A stretch of 64,000 bases of DNA from Pseudacidovorax sp. NFM-22 (GCF_021401245.1 NZ_JACBFY010000005.1:186001-250000); one strand, 5' to 3'; positions 8,200 through 16,556 are shown, numbered from the stretch's first letter. A program made the numbers and translations. Notes: generated by a model not told the origin, from the letters alone.

Positions 8200-9074
8200 G
8201 CGCCATCCTTCCCCCGCTGCCGCCCGTGCGGCCCGAGTACGAACACGCACTCGAACCCTTCACCGCCAGCGCCGTCGAGCGGCCCCTGCCCTGGACCACC
8301 CGGCTGTGGCGTCAGGCCTGGCTGCGCAAGGGCCTGATCCTGCTGGCGCTGGCCCTGCTGTGGGAGCTGCTGGCACGCTGGCAGGACAACGACCTGCTGC
8401 TGCCCACGGCCAGCGCCACGGCACGTGCGCTGGTCGAGGGACTGGCCAGCGGCGAACTGATCGCCAAGACCGCCATCTCGCTGGGCGTGCTGGTGCAGGG
8501 CTACGCGCTGGGCGTGGGCCTGGCCTTCCTGCTCACCTCACTGGCCGTCTCCACCCAGCTGGGCCGCGACCTGCTGGGCACGCTCACCTCGATGTTCAAC
8601 CCGCTGCCGGCCATCGCCCTGCTGCCGCTGGCGCTGCTGTGGTTCGGCCTGGGCCAGGGCAGCCTGATCTTCGTGCTGGTGCATTCGGTGCTGTGGCCGC
8701 TGGCGCTCAACACCTATGCCGGCTTCCAGGCCGTGCCCGAGACGCTGCGCATGGCGGGCCGCAACTACGGCCTGCGGGGCCTGCGCTATGTGCTGCAGAT
8801 CCTGGTGCCGGCGGCGTTGCCGGCGATCCTCTCGGGCCTGAAGATCGGCTGGGCCTTCGCCTGGCGCACGCTGATCGCGGCGGAGCTGGTGTTCGGCGCC
8901 AGCTCGGGCAAGGGCGGGCTTGGCTGGTACATCTTCCAGAACCGCAACGAGCTCTACACCGACCGCGTGTTCGCCGGCCTGGCGCTGGTGGTGATCATCG
9001 GGCTGCTGGTGGAAGGGCTGGGCTTCGCCACCCTGGAGCGTCTGACGGTGCGCAAGTGGGGGCAGCAGCGGTGA
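8196..9074 (+). CDS. ABC transporter permease (SsuC/TauC type)
   Basis: A 292-residue inner-membrane permease. It starts with an ATG overlapping the ATPase stop (ATGA). A charged N-terminal arm of about 45 residues is followed by hydrophobic segments and the EAA loop VPETLRMAGRNYGLRG, then LVPAALPAILSG. It is the last gene of the rightward operon, so this set has one permease, one ATPase and two receptors, unlike the left-hand set with two permeases and one receptor. Confidence 0.88.
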   Translation: MSAILPPLPPVRPEYEHALEPFTASAVERPLPWTTRLWRQAWLRKGLILLALALLWELLARWQDNDLLLPTASATARALVEGLASGELIAKTAISLGVLVQGYALGVGLAFLLTSLAVSTQLGRDLLGTLTSMFNPLPAIALLPLALLWFGLGQGSLIFVLVHSVLWPLALNTYAGFQAVPETLRMAGRNYGLRGLRYVLQILVPAALPAILSGLKIGWAFAWRTLIAAELVFGASSGKGGLGWYIFQNRNELYTDRVFAGLALVVIIGLLVEGLGFATLERLTVRKWGQQR

Positions 9075-9141
9075 AGTGAAGGGCACCCCATGCCGACCTG
9101 CGCGAAGCCGGCCCAGCCCGGCGCGAAAACCGCCTCATGAT

Positions 9142-9157
9142 CAAGGGTAAACCCTTG
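9142..9157. promoter_or_regulatory. Perfect palindrome CAAGGGT-AA-ACCCTTG upstream of marR
   Basis: Two 7-bp arms separated by AA, lying 42 bp before the MarR-family ATG. Its length and symmetry fit a regulator operator. A terminator for the upstream permease gene is possible but there is no T-tract. Its centre is 29 bp from that of the next palindrome (9169-9188), close to three helical turns. Confidence 0.55.
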
Positions 9158-9168
9158 TTCTTCGGCAA

Positions 9169-9188
9169 ATAGATAGCTAGCTAACTAT
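9169..9188. promoter_or_regulatory. Candidate MarR operator (18 of 20 bases symmetric)
   Basis: The 20-bp element has half-sites ATAGaTAGCT and AGCTAaCTAT; only the fifth and sixteenth bases break symmetry. It is AT-rich in otherwise GC-rich DNA and ends 10 bp before the MarR ATG. MarR proteins typically bind 16-20 bp palindromes next to their own genes, so autoregulation of the marR/efflux operon from this site is a reasonable inference. Confidence 0.65.
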
Positions 9189-9198
9189 ATTGGAGGGC

Positions 9199-9690
9199 AT
9201 GTCCGATGCCGCCCTCCCCGCTTCCGCCGCCGATCCCGCCGAGCTGCGCAACCTCACCTTCACGCTCAGCCTGCTGCAGCGCGCCTACCGCGCCGCAGCC
9301 GACCGGGCGGTGGCGCACCTGGGCATCTCGCAGGCGGCCGGCTGGGCGCTGGTGACCATCGGCCGGCAGGGCGACGGCACCCGGCAGGGCGTCGTCGCCG
9401 ACCTGCTGGGCATCGAAGGCCCGACGCTGATCCGCACGCTCGACCAGCTGGTGGGCGCCGGCCTGGTGGAGCGCCGCGAGGACCCGACCGACCGCCGCGC
9501 CCGGACGCTGCACCTGACCGAGGCGGGCGCCGCCATCCAGGCCCGCATCGAGGAAGCGCTCAACGCCCTGCGCACCGAGCTGTTCCAGGACATCCCCGCC
9601 GAGGACGTGCGCGCCTGCCTGCGCGTGTTCGGCACGCTCTGGACCCGCCTGGGCAAGGCCGACCGCGGCGGTGCCGCCTCAGAGTCCTGA
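9199..9690 (+). CDS. MarR-family transcriptional regulator
   Basis: A 163-residue winged-helix regulator: helix-turn-helix around GDGTRQGVVADLLGIEGPTL and wing around RREDPTDRRARTLHLTEAG. The ATG at 9199 is preferred, although GGAGGG sits only one base before it; an in-frame TTG at 9190 would add three residues. It lies one base before the FUSC efflux gene and downstream of two palindromes, so it probably represses the efflux operon and is released by an aromatic ligand, as for other MarR/aromatic-acid efflux pairs. Confidence 0.88.
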   Translation: MSDAALPASAADPAELRNLTFTLSLLQRAYRAAADRAVAHLGISQAAGWALVTIGRQGDGTRQGVVADLLGIEGPTLIRTLDQLVGAGLVERREDPTDRRARTLHLTEAGAAIQARIEEALNALRTELFQDIPAEDVRACLRVFGTLWTRLGKADRGGAASES

Positions 9691-9691
9691 C

Positions 9692-11845
9692 ATGCGCCTG
9701 CCCCGCCAATTGCCGCGCTTCAGCGCGGCCGAGCTGCTTTTTTCCGCGAAATGCTTCGCCGCGGCCATGCTGGCCATGACCGTGGCCAGTTGGGCCGGCC
9801 TGCCCCGGCCCTTCTGGGCGCTGATGACCACCTACATCGTGGCCAATCCGCTGGCCGGCGCGGTGCGCTCCAAGGCGGTGTTCCGCCTGCTCGGCACGCT
9901 GCTGGGCTGCGCAGCCACGCTGCTGCTGGTGCCGGCCCTGGTCGATGCGCCCGAGCTGCTCACGCTGGCGCTGGCCCTGTGGGTGGCGCTGTGTCTGTTC
10001 GTCTCGCTGCTCGACCGCACGCCGCGCTCCTATCTCTTCATGCTGGCTGGCTATTCGGCGGCGCTGATCGGCTTTCCGTCGGTGGGCGCGCCGCTGGGCG
10101 TGTTCGACACGGCCTCGGCCCGGGTGCAGGAGATCGCCATCGGCATCGTCTGCGGCACGCTGGTGCACAGCCTGGTGTGGCCGGTGAGCATGGCGCCCAC
10201 GCTGGTCGGGCTGATGGACCGCACGCTGGCCGATGCGGGCGCCTGGCTGCGCGGCATGGTGCAGGCCGCGCCGAATGCCGCCGCCGGCCGGCAGGCCGCG
10301 CGCCGCAAGCTGGCCGGCGACATCTCGCAACTGCGCGTGATGGCCACGCATGTGCCCTTCGACACCAGCCACCTCAAGTGGACGGCGTCCGCCGTGCGGG
10401 CCCTGCAGCACGAGGTGGCGGCGCTCACGCCCTTCGCCTCGGCCGTGGACGACCGGCTGCAGGCCCTGCGCGACGCCGACGGCCGGCTGCCTGCCGATGT
10501 GGAACGCACCGTGGGCGAGGTGCTCGCCCGCCTGGCCGACAGCGGCCGCACCGCGCCCGGCAGCGCGCCCACGCCCCTGTCCGACACCGCCTTGGCCGAA
10601 CTCCACACCACCGCCCGGAGCCTGGGCGACACCACGCCCCAGGCCGATGCCTGGACGCTGGCCCTGCGCACCGGCCTGGCCGTGCGGCTGGAAGCCCTGA
10701 TCGACGCCTGGGCCGCCTGCGTGCAGTTGCGCCAGCAGATCGACGCCGGCCTGGCCGGCCGCCCGGTGCCGCTGCCTGCGACCACCGGCCGCGCCGCACC
10801 GGCGGCGCGCGACGTGCTGCACCGCGACGTGGGCATGGCCGCCTGGTCCGCGCTGGCGGCGGCGCTGGCCATCTGCCTGTGCTCCGCCTTCTGGATCTTC
10901 ACCGGCTGGCCCGGCGGCTCCGCGATGGCCATGATGGCGGCCGTCTTCTGCTCCTTCTTCGCGGGCATGGACGACCCGGCGCCCTCGATCTACGCCTTCC
11001 TGAAGGTGCTGCTGCTGTCGCTGCCGCTGGCGGCCCTGTACGTGCTGGTGCTGATGCCCCTGGTGGTGGACCTGCCCACGCTGGCCCTGGTGTGCGCCCC
11101 GGCCTTCCTGGTGCTGGGCGTCTACCTGGGCCGGCCGGCCACCTTCATGAAGGCGATGGCGCTGCTGCTGTCGGGCGTGATCGGAACGCTCTCGCTGCAC
11201 GACACCGGCCAGGCCGACTTCGCCAGCTTCGTCAACGCCATGATCGGCCAGGTGCTGGGCGTGGCCGCGGCGGCCGTGGTGACGGCGCTGGTGCGTTCGG
11301 TGAGCGCCGACTGGGGCGCACGCCGCATCCAGCGCATGACCTGGCGCGAACTGGGCCGCCTGCCGCGACAGGCCGACGACGCGCAGGCCCGCCTGCATGC
11401 AGCACGCGTGCTCGACCGCATCGGCCTGCTGGCGCCGCGCATCGCGCAGGCCGGCGGCACGGTGGACGGCGTGAATGCCGACGACGCGCTGGTGGACCTG
11501 CGAATCGGCACCGACCTGCATGCCCTGCGCCGCCATGCCGCGCTGCTGCCGGGCCGGCTGGGGCCGGACATCCTGGCGCAGGTGGCGCGGCTGTTCCGCG
11601 AGCATCCCGCCGGCCTGACCACCGGCCAGGCCGCGCAGGACCGCCCGGCCCTGGCCCGGCGCATCGACGAAGGCCTGCAGGCGCTGCTGCGTTCCGGCAC
11701 GCCGCCCCCCGCTCCAGACCTGGCAGCCGATGCCACCGACGGGCGCCGCGAGCTGCTGGCCGCCCTCGTCGGCCTGCGCCGCAACCTCTATCCCACGCGG
11801 CCCTGGCCGGCCGCGCCTTCAACCCTCCAGGAGGCCCACGCATGA
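9692..11845 (+). CDS. FUSC-family inner-membrane efflux protein (AaeB-like)
   Basis: A 717-residue membrane protein of the fusaric acid resistance (FUSC/AaeB) family. Two hydrophobic blocks (about residues 20-170 and 375-530) flank a soluble middle, the usual FUSC architecture. The start MRLPRQLPR at 9692 follows the MarR stop by one base; a start 21 bp upstream is open but has no visible ribosome site. With the DUF1656, HlyD and outer-membrane genes downstream it would form a tripartite pump for aromatic acids. The substrate is inferred from the family. Confidence 0.88.
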   Translation: MRLPRQLPRFSAAELLFSAKCFAAAMLAMTVASWAGLPRPFWALMTTYIVANPLAGAVRSKAVFRLLGTLLGCAATLLLVPALVDAPELLTLALALWVALCLFVSLLDRTPRSYLFMLAGYSAALIGFPSVGAPLGVFDTASARVQEIAIGIVCGTLVHSLVWPVSMAPTLVGLMDRTLADAGAWLRGMVQAAPNAAAGRQAARRKLAGDISQLRVMATHVPFDTSHLKWTASAVRALQHEVAALTPFASAVDDRLQALRDADGRLPADVERTVGEVLARLADSGRTAPGSAPTPLSDTALAELHTTARSLGDTTPQADAWTLALRTGLAVRLEALIDAWAACVQLRQQIDAGLAGRPVPLPATTGRAAPAARDVLHRDVGMAAWSALAAALAICLCSAFWIFTGWPGGSAMAMMAAVFCSFFAGMDDPAPSIYAFLKVLLLSLPLAALYVLVLMPLVVDLPTLALVCAPAFLVLGVYLGRPATFMKAMALLLSGVIGTLSLHDTGQADFASFVNAMIGQVLGVAAAAVVTALVRSVSADWGARRIQRMTWRELGRLPRQADDAQARLHAARVLDRIGLLAPRIAQAGGTVDGVNADDALVDLRIGTDLHALRRHAALLPGRLGPDILAQVARLFREHPAGLTTGQAAQDRPALARRIDEGLQALLRSGTPPPAPDLAADATDGRRELLAALVGLRRNLYPTRPWPAAPSTLQEAHA

Positions 11846-12057
11846 CCGGCGAAGCCACGTTCTATGGCGTCTACGTCCCCTGGCTGCTGGTGCTGGCCGT
11901 GGTGGCCTGGGGCCTGTGCTGGGGCGCGCGCCGCCTGCTCGGCGCCCTGGGCGTCTACCGCTGGGTCTGGCATGCCGCCCTGTTCGACACCGCGCTCTAT
12001 GTGCTGATCCTCTTCCTGCTGAGCCGACTGACGGCCGCCCAAGGATTCCTCTCATGA
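11842..12057 (+). CDS. DUF1656 small membrane protein (AaeX-like)
   Basis: A 71-residue protein with two hydrophobic helices (VPWLLVLAVVAWGLCWGA and LFDTALYVLILFLLSRL), typical of the DUF1656/AaeX family that always accompanies FUSC and HlyD efflux genes. It starts with ATG overlapping the FUSC stop (ATGA), with CAGGAGG about 12 bases upstream, and ends overlapping the HlyD start (ATGA). It is probably an accessory subunit of the pump; its exact role is unknown in the family. Confidence 0.88.
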   Translation: MTGEATFYGVYVPWLLVLAVVAWGLCWGARRLLGALGVYRWVWHAALFDTALYVLILFLLSRLTAAQGFLS

Positions 12058-13106
12058 CAACGACTGCAACGACAACGACGACACGGAGCCGCGCGCTGGC
12101 GGCCCAGTCCGCCCGGGTGCTGCTGACCCTGGGCATGGTGGCCCTGGCCGTCTGGGCTGGCCTGCGCCTGTGGGACCACTACGAACTCGCGCCCTGGACG
12201 CGCGACGGCCGCGTGCGCGCCAACGTCGTGCAGGTGGCGCCCGACGTGTCGGGCCTGGTGAGTGCCGTGCGCGTGCAGGACAACCAGGCCGTCAAGGCGG
12301 GCGAGGTGCTGTTCGAGATCGACCCGGCGCGCTTTGCCCTCGCCGTGCAGCAGGCGCGCGTGGGCGTGCAGTCGGCGCAGGTGAGCCTGGCGCAGGCCCG
12401 CCGCGAGGACGCCCGCAACGCCAGCCTGTCCGACCTGGTGCCGCGCGAGCTGCGCGAGCAGTCCCGCGCCCGGGTGGACGCTGCGGCCGCCACCCTGGCA
12501 CGCGCCGAGGTCGAGCTGCACACGGCCGAGCTCAACCTGCAGCGCGCCACGGTGCGGGCGCCGGTCGATGGCTGGGTCACCAACCTGGAGCTGCGCACCG
12601 GTGCCTATGCCGCCGCCGGCCGCGGCGCCATGGCCGTGGTGGACCGCGGCTCCTTCTACGTCGAAGGCTATTTCGAGGAGACCAAGCTGGCCCGCATCCA
12701 CCCCGGCGACGCGGTGCGCGTGACGCCCATGGGCAGCCGCGTGCCGCTGGCCGGCCGGGTGCAGAGCATTGCCGCCGGCATCGCCGACCGCGACCGCTCC
12801 ACCGGCGCCAACCTGCTGCCCAGCGTCAACCCCACCTTCAACTGGGTGCGGCTGGCGCAGCGCGTGCCGGTGCGGGTGCAGCTGGACGCGCAGCCGGACG
12901 CCACGGGCCTGGTGGCGGGCCAGACCGTGCTGGTCGAGGTGGTGGCGCAGGGCGATGCCGCGGCGGCGCACGGCACGGCGTCCCCCGCGCGCGAACACGC
13001 CCCTGCGGCCGACGCCGGGGCCGCCCTGGCCGCCCCGCAGGACCAGGGCCATGCCGGGCCGGCCACGACGGGCCACGGCGATCGCGCCCAAGGGGGCCGG
13101 GCATGA
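12054..13106 (+). CDS. HlyD-family periplasmic adaptor (AaeA/EmrA-like)
   Basis: A 350-residue membrane-fusion protein. After a Thr-rich start there is one N-terminal membrane anchor (VLLTLGMVALAVWAGL). Then come the split lipoyl/barrel-sandwich half-motifs (RVRANVVQVAPDVSGLVSAV and APVDGWVTNLELRTGAYA) around a coiled-coil hairpin. It links the FUSC pump to the outer-membrane factor. A His/Ala-rich low-complexity tail follows about residue 300. It overlaps both neighbours by four bases (ATGA). Confidence 0.9.
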   Translation: MTTTATTTTTRSRALAAQSARVLLTLGMVALAVWAGLRLWDHYELAPWTRDGRVRANVVQVAPDVSGLVSAVRVQDNQAVKAGEVLFEIDPARFALAVQQARVGVQSAQVSLAQARREDARNASLSDLVPRELREQSRARVDAAAATLARAEVELHTAELNLQRATVRAPVDGWVTNLELRTGAYAAAGRGAMAVVDRGSFYVEGYFEETKLARIHPGDAVRVTPMGSRVPLAGRVQSIAAGIADRDRSTGANLLPSVNPTFNWVRLAQRVPVRVQLDAQPDATGLVAGQTVLVEVVAQGDAAAAHGTASPAREHAPAADAGAALAAPQDQGHAGPATTGHGDRAQGGRA

Positions 13107-14569
13107 CCCGGCGCCCCGACCGTACGGCCGCCGCCTTCGGCCGACGCGCACCCGCCCTGCTGGGTGCGCTGCTGCTGGCCGGCTGCGGCAGCTTGGCCGT
13201 GGGCCCCGACTACCAGGTGCCGCCACAGGCCGCGGTGCAAAACCCAGCTGCGGCCCAGCCTTTCCGCGAAGCACAGGCCCCGGGCGCCCAGGCCGCCGCC
13301 ACGGCCGAGCCGTTGCCGGCACGCTGGTGGCACCTGTTCCGCGATCCGACGCTCGACACGCTGGTGCAGGAAGCGCTCGCGCACAACACCGACCTGCGCG
13401 TGGCCGCCGCCAACCTGGAACGCCAGCAGGCCACCCTGGCGCAGGTGCGCGCCGAGGAGCAGCCGCAGCTGTCGGTGTCCGGCGGTCCGGCCTTCGGCCA
13501 TGTCTCGGGCCTGTCGGAGCTGGCGCCCGGTGTCAGCCCGCCCGACCAGTTCGCCTACAGCCTGGGCGCGGGCCTGTCGTACCAGGTCGACGTGGTCGGC
13601 GAGCTGCGCCGCGCGGCCGAGGCGGCGCACGCCGACACCGCGGCCGCCGCAGCCGCGGTGGACCTGGCCCGCGTCAATGCCGCGGCCGGTACCGCGCGCG
13701 CCTATGCGACCGCCTGCGCCACCGGCCAGCAGCTGAAGGTGGCCGAGCACTCCGTCGCCCTGCAGAAGGAACAGCTGGCCGTGGTGCAGCGGCTGCACGA
13801 CGCCGGTCGTGCGGGCGCCACCGACCTCGCCCGCTCGCGCGCGCTGCTGGCCCAGCTGCAGGCCGCCCCGCCTGCGCTGCGCGCGCAGCGCCAGGCCGCG
13901 CTCTACCAGCTGGCCGCCTGGCTGGGCCGCACGCCCGGTGCGCTGCCGGCCGAGGTGCAGCAATGCGCCACCGTGCCCCAGGTGGCCGGCGCGCTGCCGG
14001 TGGGCGACGGCGCGGCCTTGCTGCGCCGCCGGCCCGACATCCGGCGCAGCGAACGGCAGCTGGCCGCCGCCACGGCCCGCATCGGCGTGGCCACGGCCCA
14101 GCTCTATCCCAAGGTGTCGCTGGGCCTGTCGGCCAGCTCGTCCGGTCCGGCCAACGACTTCCTGGGCCGGGACACCTTCGCCTGGAACATCGGCCCGCTG
14201 ATCCGCTGGAGCCTGCCCCACACCGGCGCCGCGCGCGCCCGCATCGCCGGGGCCAAGGCCTCGGCCCGGATGGCGCTGGCGAGCTTCGACGGCACCGTGC
14301 TGCAAGCGCTGCGCGAAACCGAGACCGCCCTCTCCACCTACCGGCAGGAGCTGGTCGGCGTAGAGGCGCTCCAGCGGGCGCGCGACGACAGCGCGCAGGT
14401 CGCCAGTCAGGCACAGCGCCTGTACGTGGGCGGGCGCAGCGCCTACCTGGACACGCTGGACGCCCAGCGCTCGCTGGCCAGTGCCGAGGCCAGCCTGGCC
14501 GCCGCGCAGACGCGCGTGGCGCAGGAGCAGGTCGCCGTCTTCATGGCGCTGGGCGGTGGCTGGGAGTGA
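13103..14569 (+). CDS. Outer-membrane efflux lipoprotein (NodT/OprM family)
   Basis: A 488-residue outer-membrane factor with lipobox LLLAGCG after a short N-terminal hydrophobic run. It has the conserved GPDYQVP and WWHLFRDPTLDTLV starts, and two OEP repeats rich in heptads (RRRPDIRRSERQLAAATARIGVA). As a TolC-like trimer it would form the exit duct of the FUSC/HlyD pump. It is the last gene of the operon and overlaps the adaptor by ATGA. Confidence 0.9.
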   Translation: MTRRPDRTAAAFGRRAPALLGALLLAGCGSLAVGPDYQVPPQAAVQNPAAAQPFREAQAPGAQAAATAEPLPARWWHLFRDPTLDTLVQEALAHNTDLRVAAANLERQQATLAQVRAEEQPQLSVSGGPAFGHVSGLSELAPGVSPPDQFAYSLGAGLSYQVDVVGELRRAAEAAHADTAAAAAAVDLARVNAAAGTARAYATACATGQQLKVAEHSVALQKEQLAVVQRLHDAGRAGATDLARSRALLAQLQAAPPALRAQRQAALYQLAAWLGRTPGALPAEVQQCATVPQVAGALPVGDGAALLRRRPDIRRSERQLAAATARIGVATAQLYPKVSLGLSASSSGPANDFLGRDTFAWNIGPLIRWSLPHTGAARARIAGAKASARMALASFDGTVLQALRETETALSTYRQELVGVEALQRARDDSAQVASQAQRLYVGGRSAYLDTLDAQRSLASAEASLAAAQTRVAQEQVAVFMALGGGWE

Positions 14570-14584
14570 GCCGACCGGCGCCGC

Positions 14585-14938
14585 TCAGCGGACCGCCGCC
14601 ATTTCCACGCCCGGACGACGGATGGGGGAAGGACGCAGCGGTGCGCTTGCGCCGGTCTGCACGGAGACACGCATGGACAACGGTGCCTCCTGTGTTGGGC
14701 GCACGGGCCGATCCGACGTTGGCGTCCCCATGGGCGAGGGCCGCGGGTCGGCCGTGAACAACGGGATGCGAACCGCGTCGCCAGCGGCGGCCTGAGGCGA
14801 TTGCACCGTTGGCGCCTGCGCCAAGGCCACCGCGCTCACGCCCAGGGCTAGAACGGCCAGCACACCGTTGCGCCATCGGACCGGCGAGCCCCGCTCGCGC
14901 AGCAATGCGGTGCAATGGGTGGGAATGCCGAAGTGCAT
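14585..14938 (-). CDS. Small secreted protein of unknown function
   Basis: A 117-residue protein read leftward, convergent with the efflux operon. The ATG at 14938 has AGGAGG five bases upstream on the coding strand, a strong ribosome site in good position. An N-terminal hydrophobic stretch (GVLAVLALGVSAVALAQA) is a probable signal peptide cleaved after AQA. The mature part is Pro/Arg/Thr-rich (FTADPRPSPMGTP) with no recognised domain. I do not recognise a function. Confidence 0.6.
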   Translation of the reverse strand: MHFGIPTHCTALLRERGSPVRWRNGVLAVLALGVSAVALAQAPTVQSPQAAAGDAVRIPLFTADPRPSPMGTPTSDRPVRPTQEAPLSMRVSVQTGASAPLRPSPIRRPGVEMAAVR

Positions 14939-15168
14939 GGCGACCTCCTGAGGCATGGCTGCGGAAATCGGGACGGGCCCTTTTGCAGCCATGAAGGCAC
15001 TGTTAAGCGCGTCCAGCCACGCCCATGTCGGCAGCCCCAGTGGCACCCTGTAGGCCGCCGGGAGACACACCCTGTCGCCAAGTGCCAGGGCCGACGCCGG
15101 TCGCCTGGCATTTAGACTCGCCAGCTTCTCCTCACAACAAGGCGCCCCCGAGGCGCCCGTACTCCTCC
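14939..15168. other. Intergenic region before the DUF2384-like gene
   Basis: A 230-bp region between two divergent genes. It holds one clear inverted repeat, TGCCAGG at 15083-15089 and CCTGGCA at 15104-15110, followed by TTTAGACT. DUF2384-containing antitoxin-type proteins often bind palindromes at their own promoters, so this could be an operator. No good -35/-10 pair was identified. Confidence 0.35.
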
Positions 15169-15633
15169 ATGACAGCACGTGCCTCGAGCGTCGAAGCACT
15201 GGAAGCCGAAATCGCGCGCCTCACCCAGGAGCGCCGCGACCTCGAACGCCAGCAGCGGCAATTGCGGGTCGACGAACTCAAGGCCCTGGTCGACCACTTC
15301 GCCCAGCAGTTGGGCGCCGCCGGTTTCGGTCTGCAGGATGGCATCGACGCCCTGCAGGCGCGAACCCGGCCGGCACCCCCGCCCGTCGAACAGCCCGCGC
15401 GGCACTCGGTCATCAAGCCCGCCCCCTTCGTGACGGCACCCAAGTCGCAGCCGCGCCCGCCGATGGACGCTGTGCACCTGCGCGCCCAAAGCGTGCTGGG
15501 CAGCGACGCCATCGACTGGCTCCAGCGGGCGCATCCGCTGCTGGGCGGCATGACACCGACGCAGATGGCCGCCACGCCGCGCGGCGAGGAAAAGGTGCTG
15601 GCCCTGCTGGCCGCCTACGCACGCGGCGCCTGA
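15169..15633 (+). CDS. Coiled-coil (H-NS-like) protein with C-terminal DUF2384-like domain
   Basis: A 154-residue protein. Residues about 5-55 form a charged coiled coil (EAEIARLTQERRDLERQQ) reminiscent of the H-NS oligomerisation region. A Pro-rich linker (65-100) follows. The last 50 residues (VLGSDAIDWLQRAHPLLGG, then MTPTQMAATPRGEEKV) match the pattern of the DUF2384/MbcA-ParS-Xre toxin-binding domain. No Xre helix-turn-helix is seen and no toxin gene lies beside it. The last 49 bases lie in a direct repeat found again at 20772-20888. It may be an orphan antitoxin-like or nucleoid-associated protein. Confidence 0.65.
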   Translation: MTARASSVEALEAEIARLTQERRDLERQQRQLRVDELKALVDHFAQQLGAAGFGLQDGIDALQARTRPAPPPVEQPARHSVIKPAPFVTAPKSQPRPPMDAVHLRAQSVLGSDAIDWLQRAHPLLGGMTPTQMAATPRGEEKVLALLAAYARGA

Positions 15634-15692
15634 GGCGCGTTTCGGCTTCCCGGGCCAGCAGCAGCCTGGCCCAGCTGGCGCAGCAGCTCGGC
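15585..15692. repeat. Direct repeat copy 1 (left border of catabolic block)
   Basis: About 108 bp, nearly identical to 20772-20888. It contains the 3' end of the DUF2384-like gene (AAYARGA stop) followed by what would be, on the minus strand, the last residues of a LysR protein (LLRQLGQAAAGP ... NAPQAPRA). The copies differ by few substitutions and by small insertions totalling 9 bp. The LysR part here is an orphan fragment; its complete copy is at 20802-21767. Confidence 0.85.
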
Positions 15693-15721
15693 TGCGCATG
15701 GCATCCGGCACCGCCGCGGCT

Positions 15722-16540
15722 TCAAGTGGAAAGCTGACCCGACAACCGCCGCGTCAGCTGTCTCGCCACCTCTGCCACCGCGCGCGCCGCGCTGTCTTCC
15801 CAAGCGCTGGACAGGCGGTCCTGGTGATCCGTCACTGTGATCGCGAGCACCGGCTGGCCGTGCATGTCGAACACGGGGGCCGAAAAGGCATTCACCCCGG
15901 GAATGGGGCTGCCCACCGCACGCACCACCCCACGTTGCCGCATCTCTTCGCGGATGCGCGTCAGAGCCGCTTCCCGTCCGTCGAACCCCGTGGCATCCAT
16001 CCTGCCCAACGGGCCCGCAATGGCCTGCCGCAGCGTGTCGTCCGGCATCGCTGAGGCGAATGCACGCCCGGTCGCAGTGTCGAACAGGGACAGCACGCTG
16101 CCCACCCGCAGCGCCACATGCAGGGGCTGCCGGGCCTCGATGAGCCGAACGACAGTCGGGCCGAAATTGCCCCACACCGAAAGCGCAACAGCATGGCCCG
16201 TCTGCGCCGCGAGCTGCAGGACCGCCGGCTCCGCGGCCTTGAGCGGATCCAGCCGCTGAAGGCATGCCAGCCCGATCTTCAGGGCCGCCGGCCCCAGGTC
16301 GTACCGCCCGCTTGCATCCTGCTCGACGAGGCCCAGTCGTCCGTAGCTGACGAGGTACGGATGCGCACGCGATGGCGTGAGTCCGGCCAAGGCGGCCAGG
16401 TCTTTGAGGTTCATGGCGCCTTCGCCCTCGGCAAGCGCCAGCAGCAGCCGCCCGCCAACTTCGACGGACTGAACCGCGCGCTGGAGCTTGGCGTCGGGCT
16501 GTTCTTCAGAGGCGGGAGCCGCCGGCTTCTTCGTTCTCAT
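15722..16540 (-). CDS. IclR-family transcriptional regulator
   Basis: A 272-residue regulator starting MRTKKPAAPAS. The N-terminal winged helix-turn-helix runs through MNLKDLAALAGLTPSRAHPY (about residues 43-62). The C-terminal effector domain contains ALSVWGNFGPTVVRL and IPGVNAFSAPVFD, typical of IclR ligand-binding domains. An upstream in-frame ATG would add 18 residues but overlaps the promoter region. It is divergent from the MBL/monooxygenase/Bug genes and probably controls them in response to an aromatic or organic acid. Confidence 0.9.
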   Translation of the reverse strand: MRTKKPAAPASEEQPDAKLQRAVQSVEVGGRLLLALAEGEGAMNLKDLAALAGLTPSRAHPYLVSYGRLGLVEQDASGRYDLGPAALKIGLACLQRLDPLKAAEPAVLQLAAQTGHAVALSVWGNFGPTVVRLIEARQPLHVALRVGSVLSLFDTATGRAFASAMPDDTLRQAIAGPLGRMDATGFDGREAALTRIREEMRQRGVVRAVGSPIPGVNAFSAPVFDMHGQPVLAITVTDHQDRLSSAWEDSAARAVAEVARQLTRRLSGQLST

Positions 16541-16544
16541 GGAA

Positions 16545-16556
16545 CAAACGAGTTTG
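16545..16556. promoter_or_regulatory. Inverted repeat CAAAC-GA-GTTTG (candidate IclR site)
   Basis: A 12-bp inverted repeat with perfect 5-bp arms, overlapping the -35 box of the promoter facing the MBL gene and only 5 bp before the IclR ATG. That position suits repression of both divergent genes by the IclR protein. A second inverted repeat, CTTTG ... CAAAG, lies at 16606-16621. Confidence 0.45.

Noticed and set aside
15615-15722. Short minus-strand frame ending LLRQLGQAAAGP ... NAPQAPRA as a separate gene
   Set aside because: It is the duplicated 3' fragment of the LysR gene at 20802-21767 and has no start or domain of its own.
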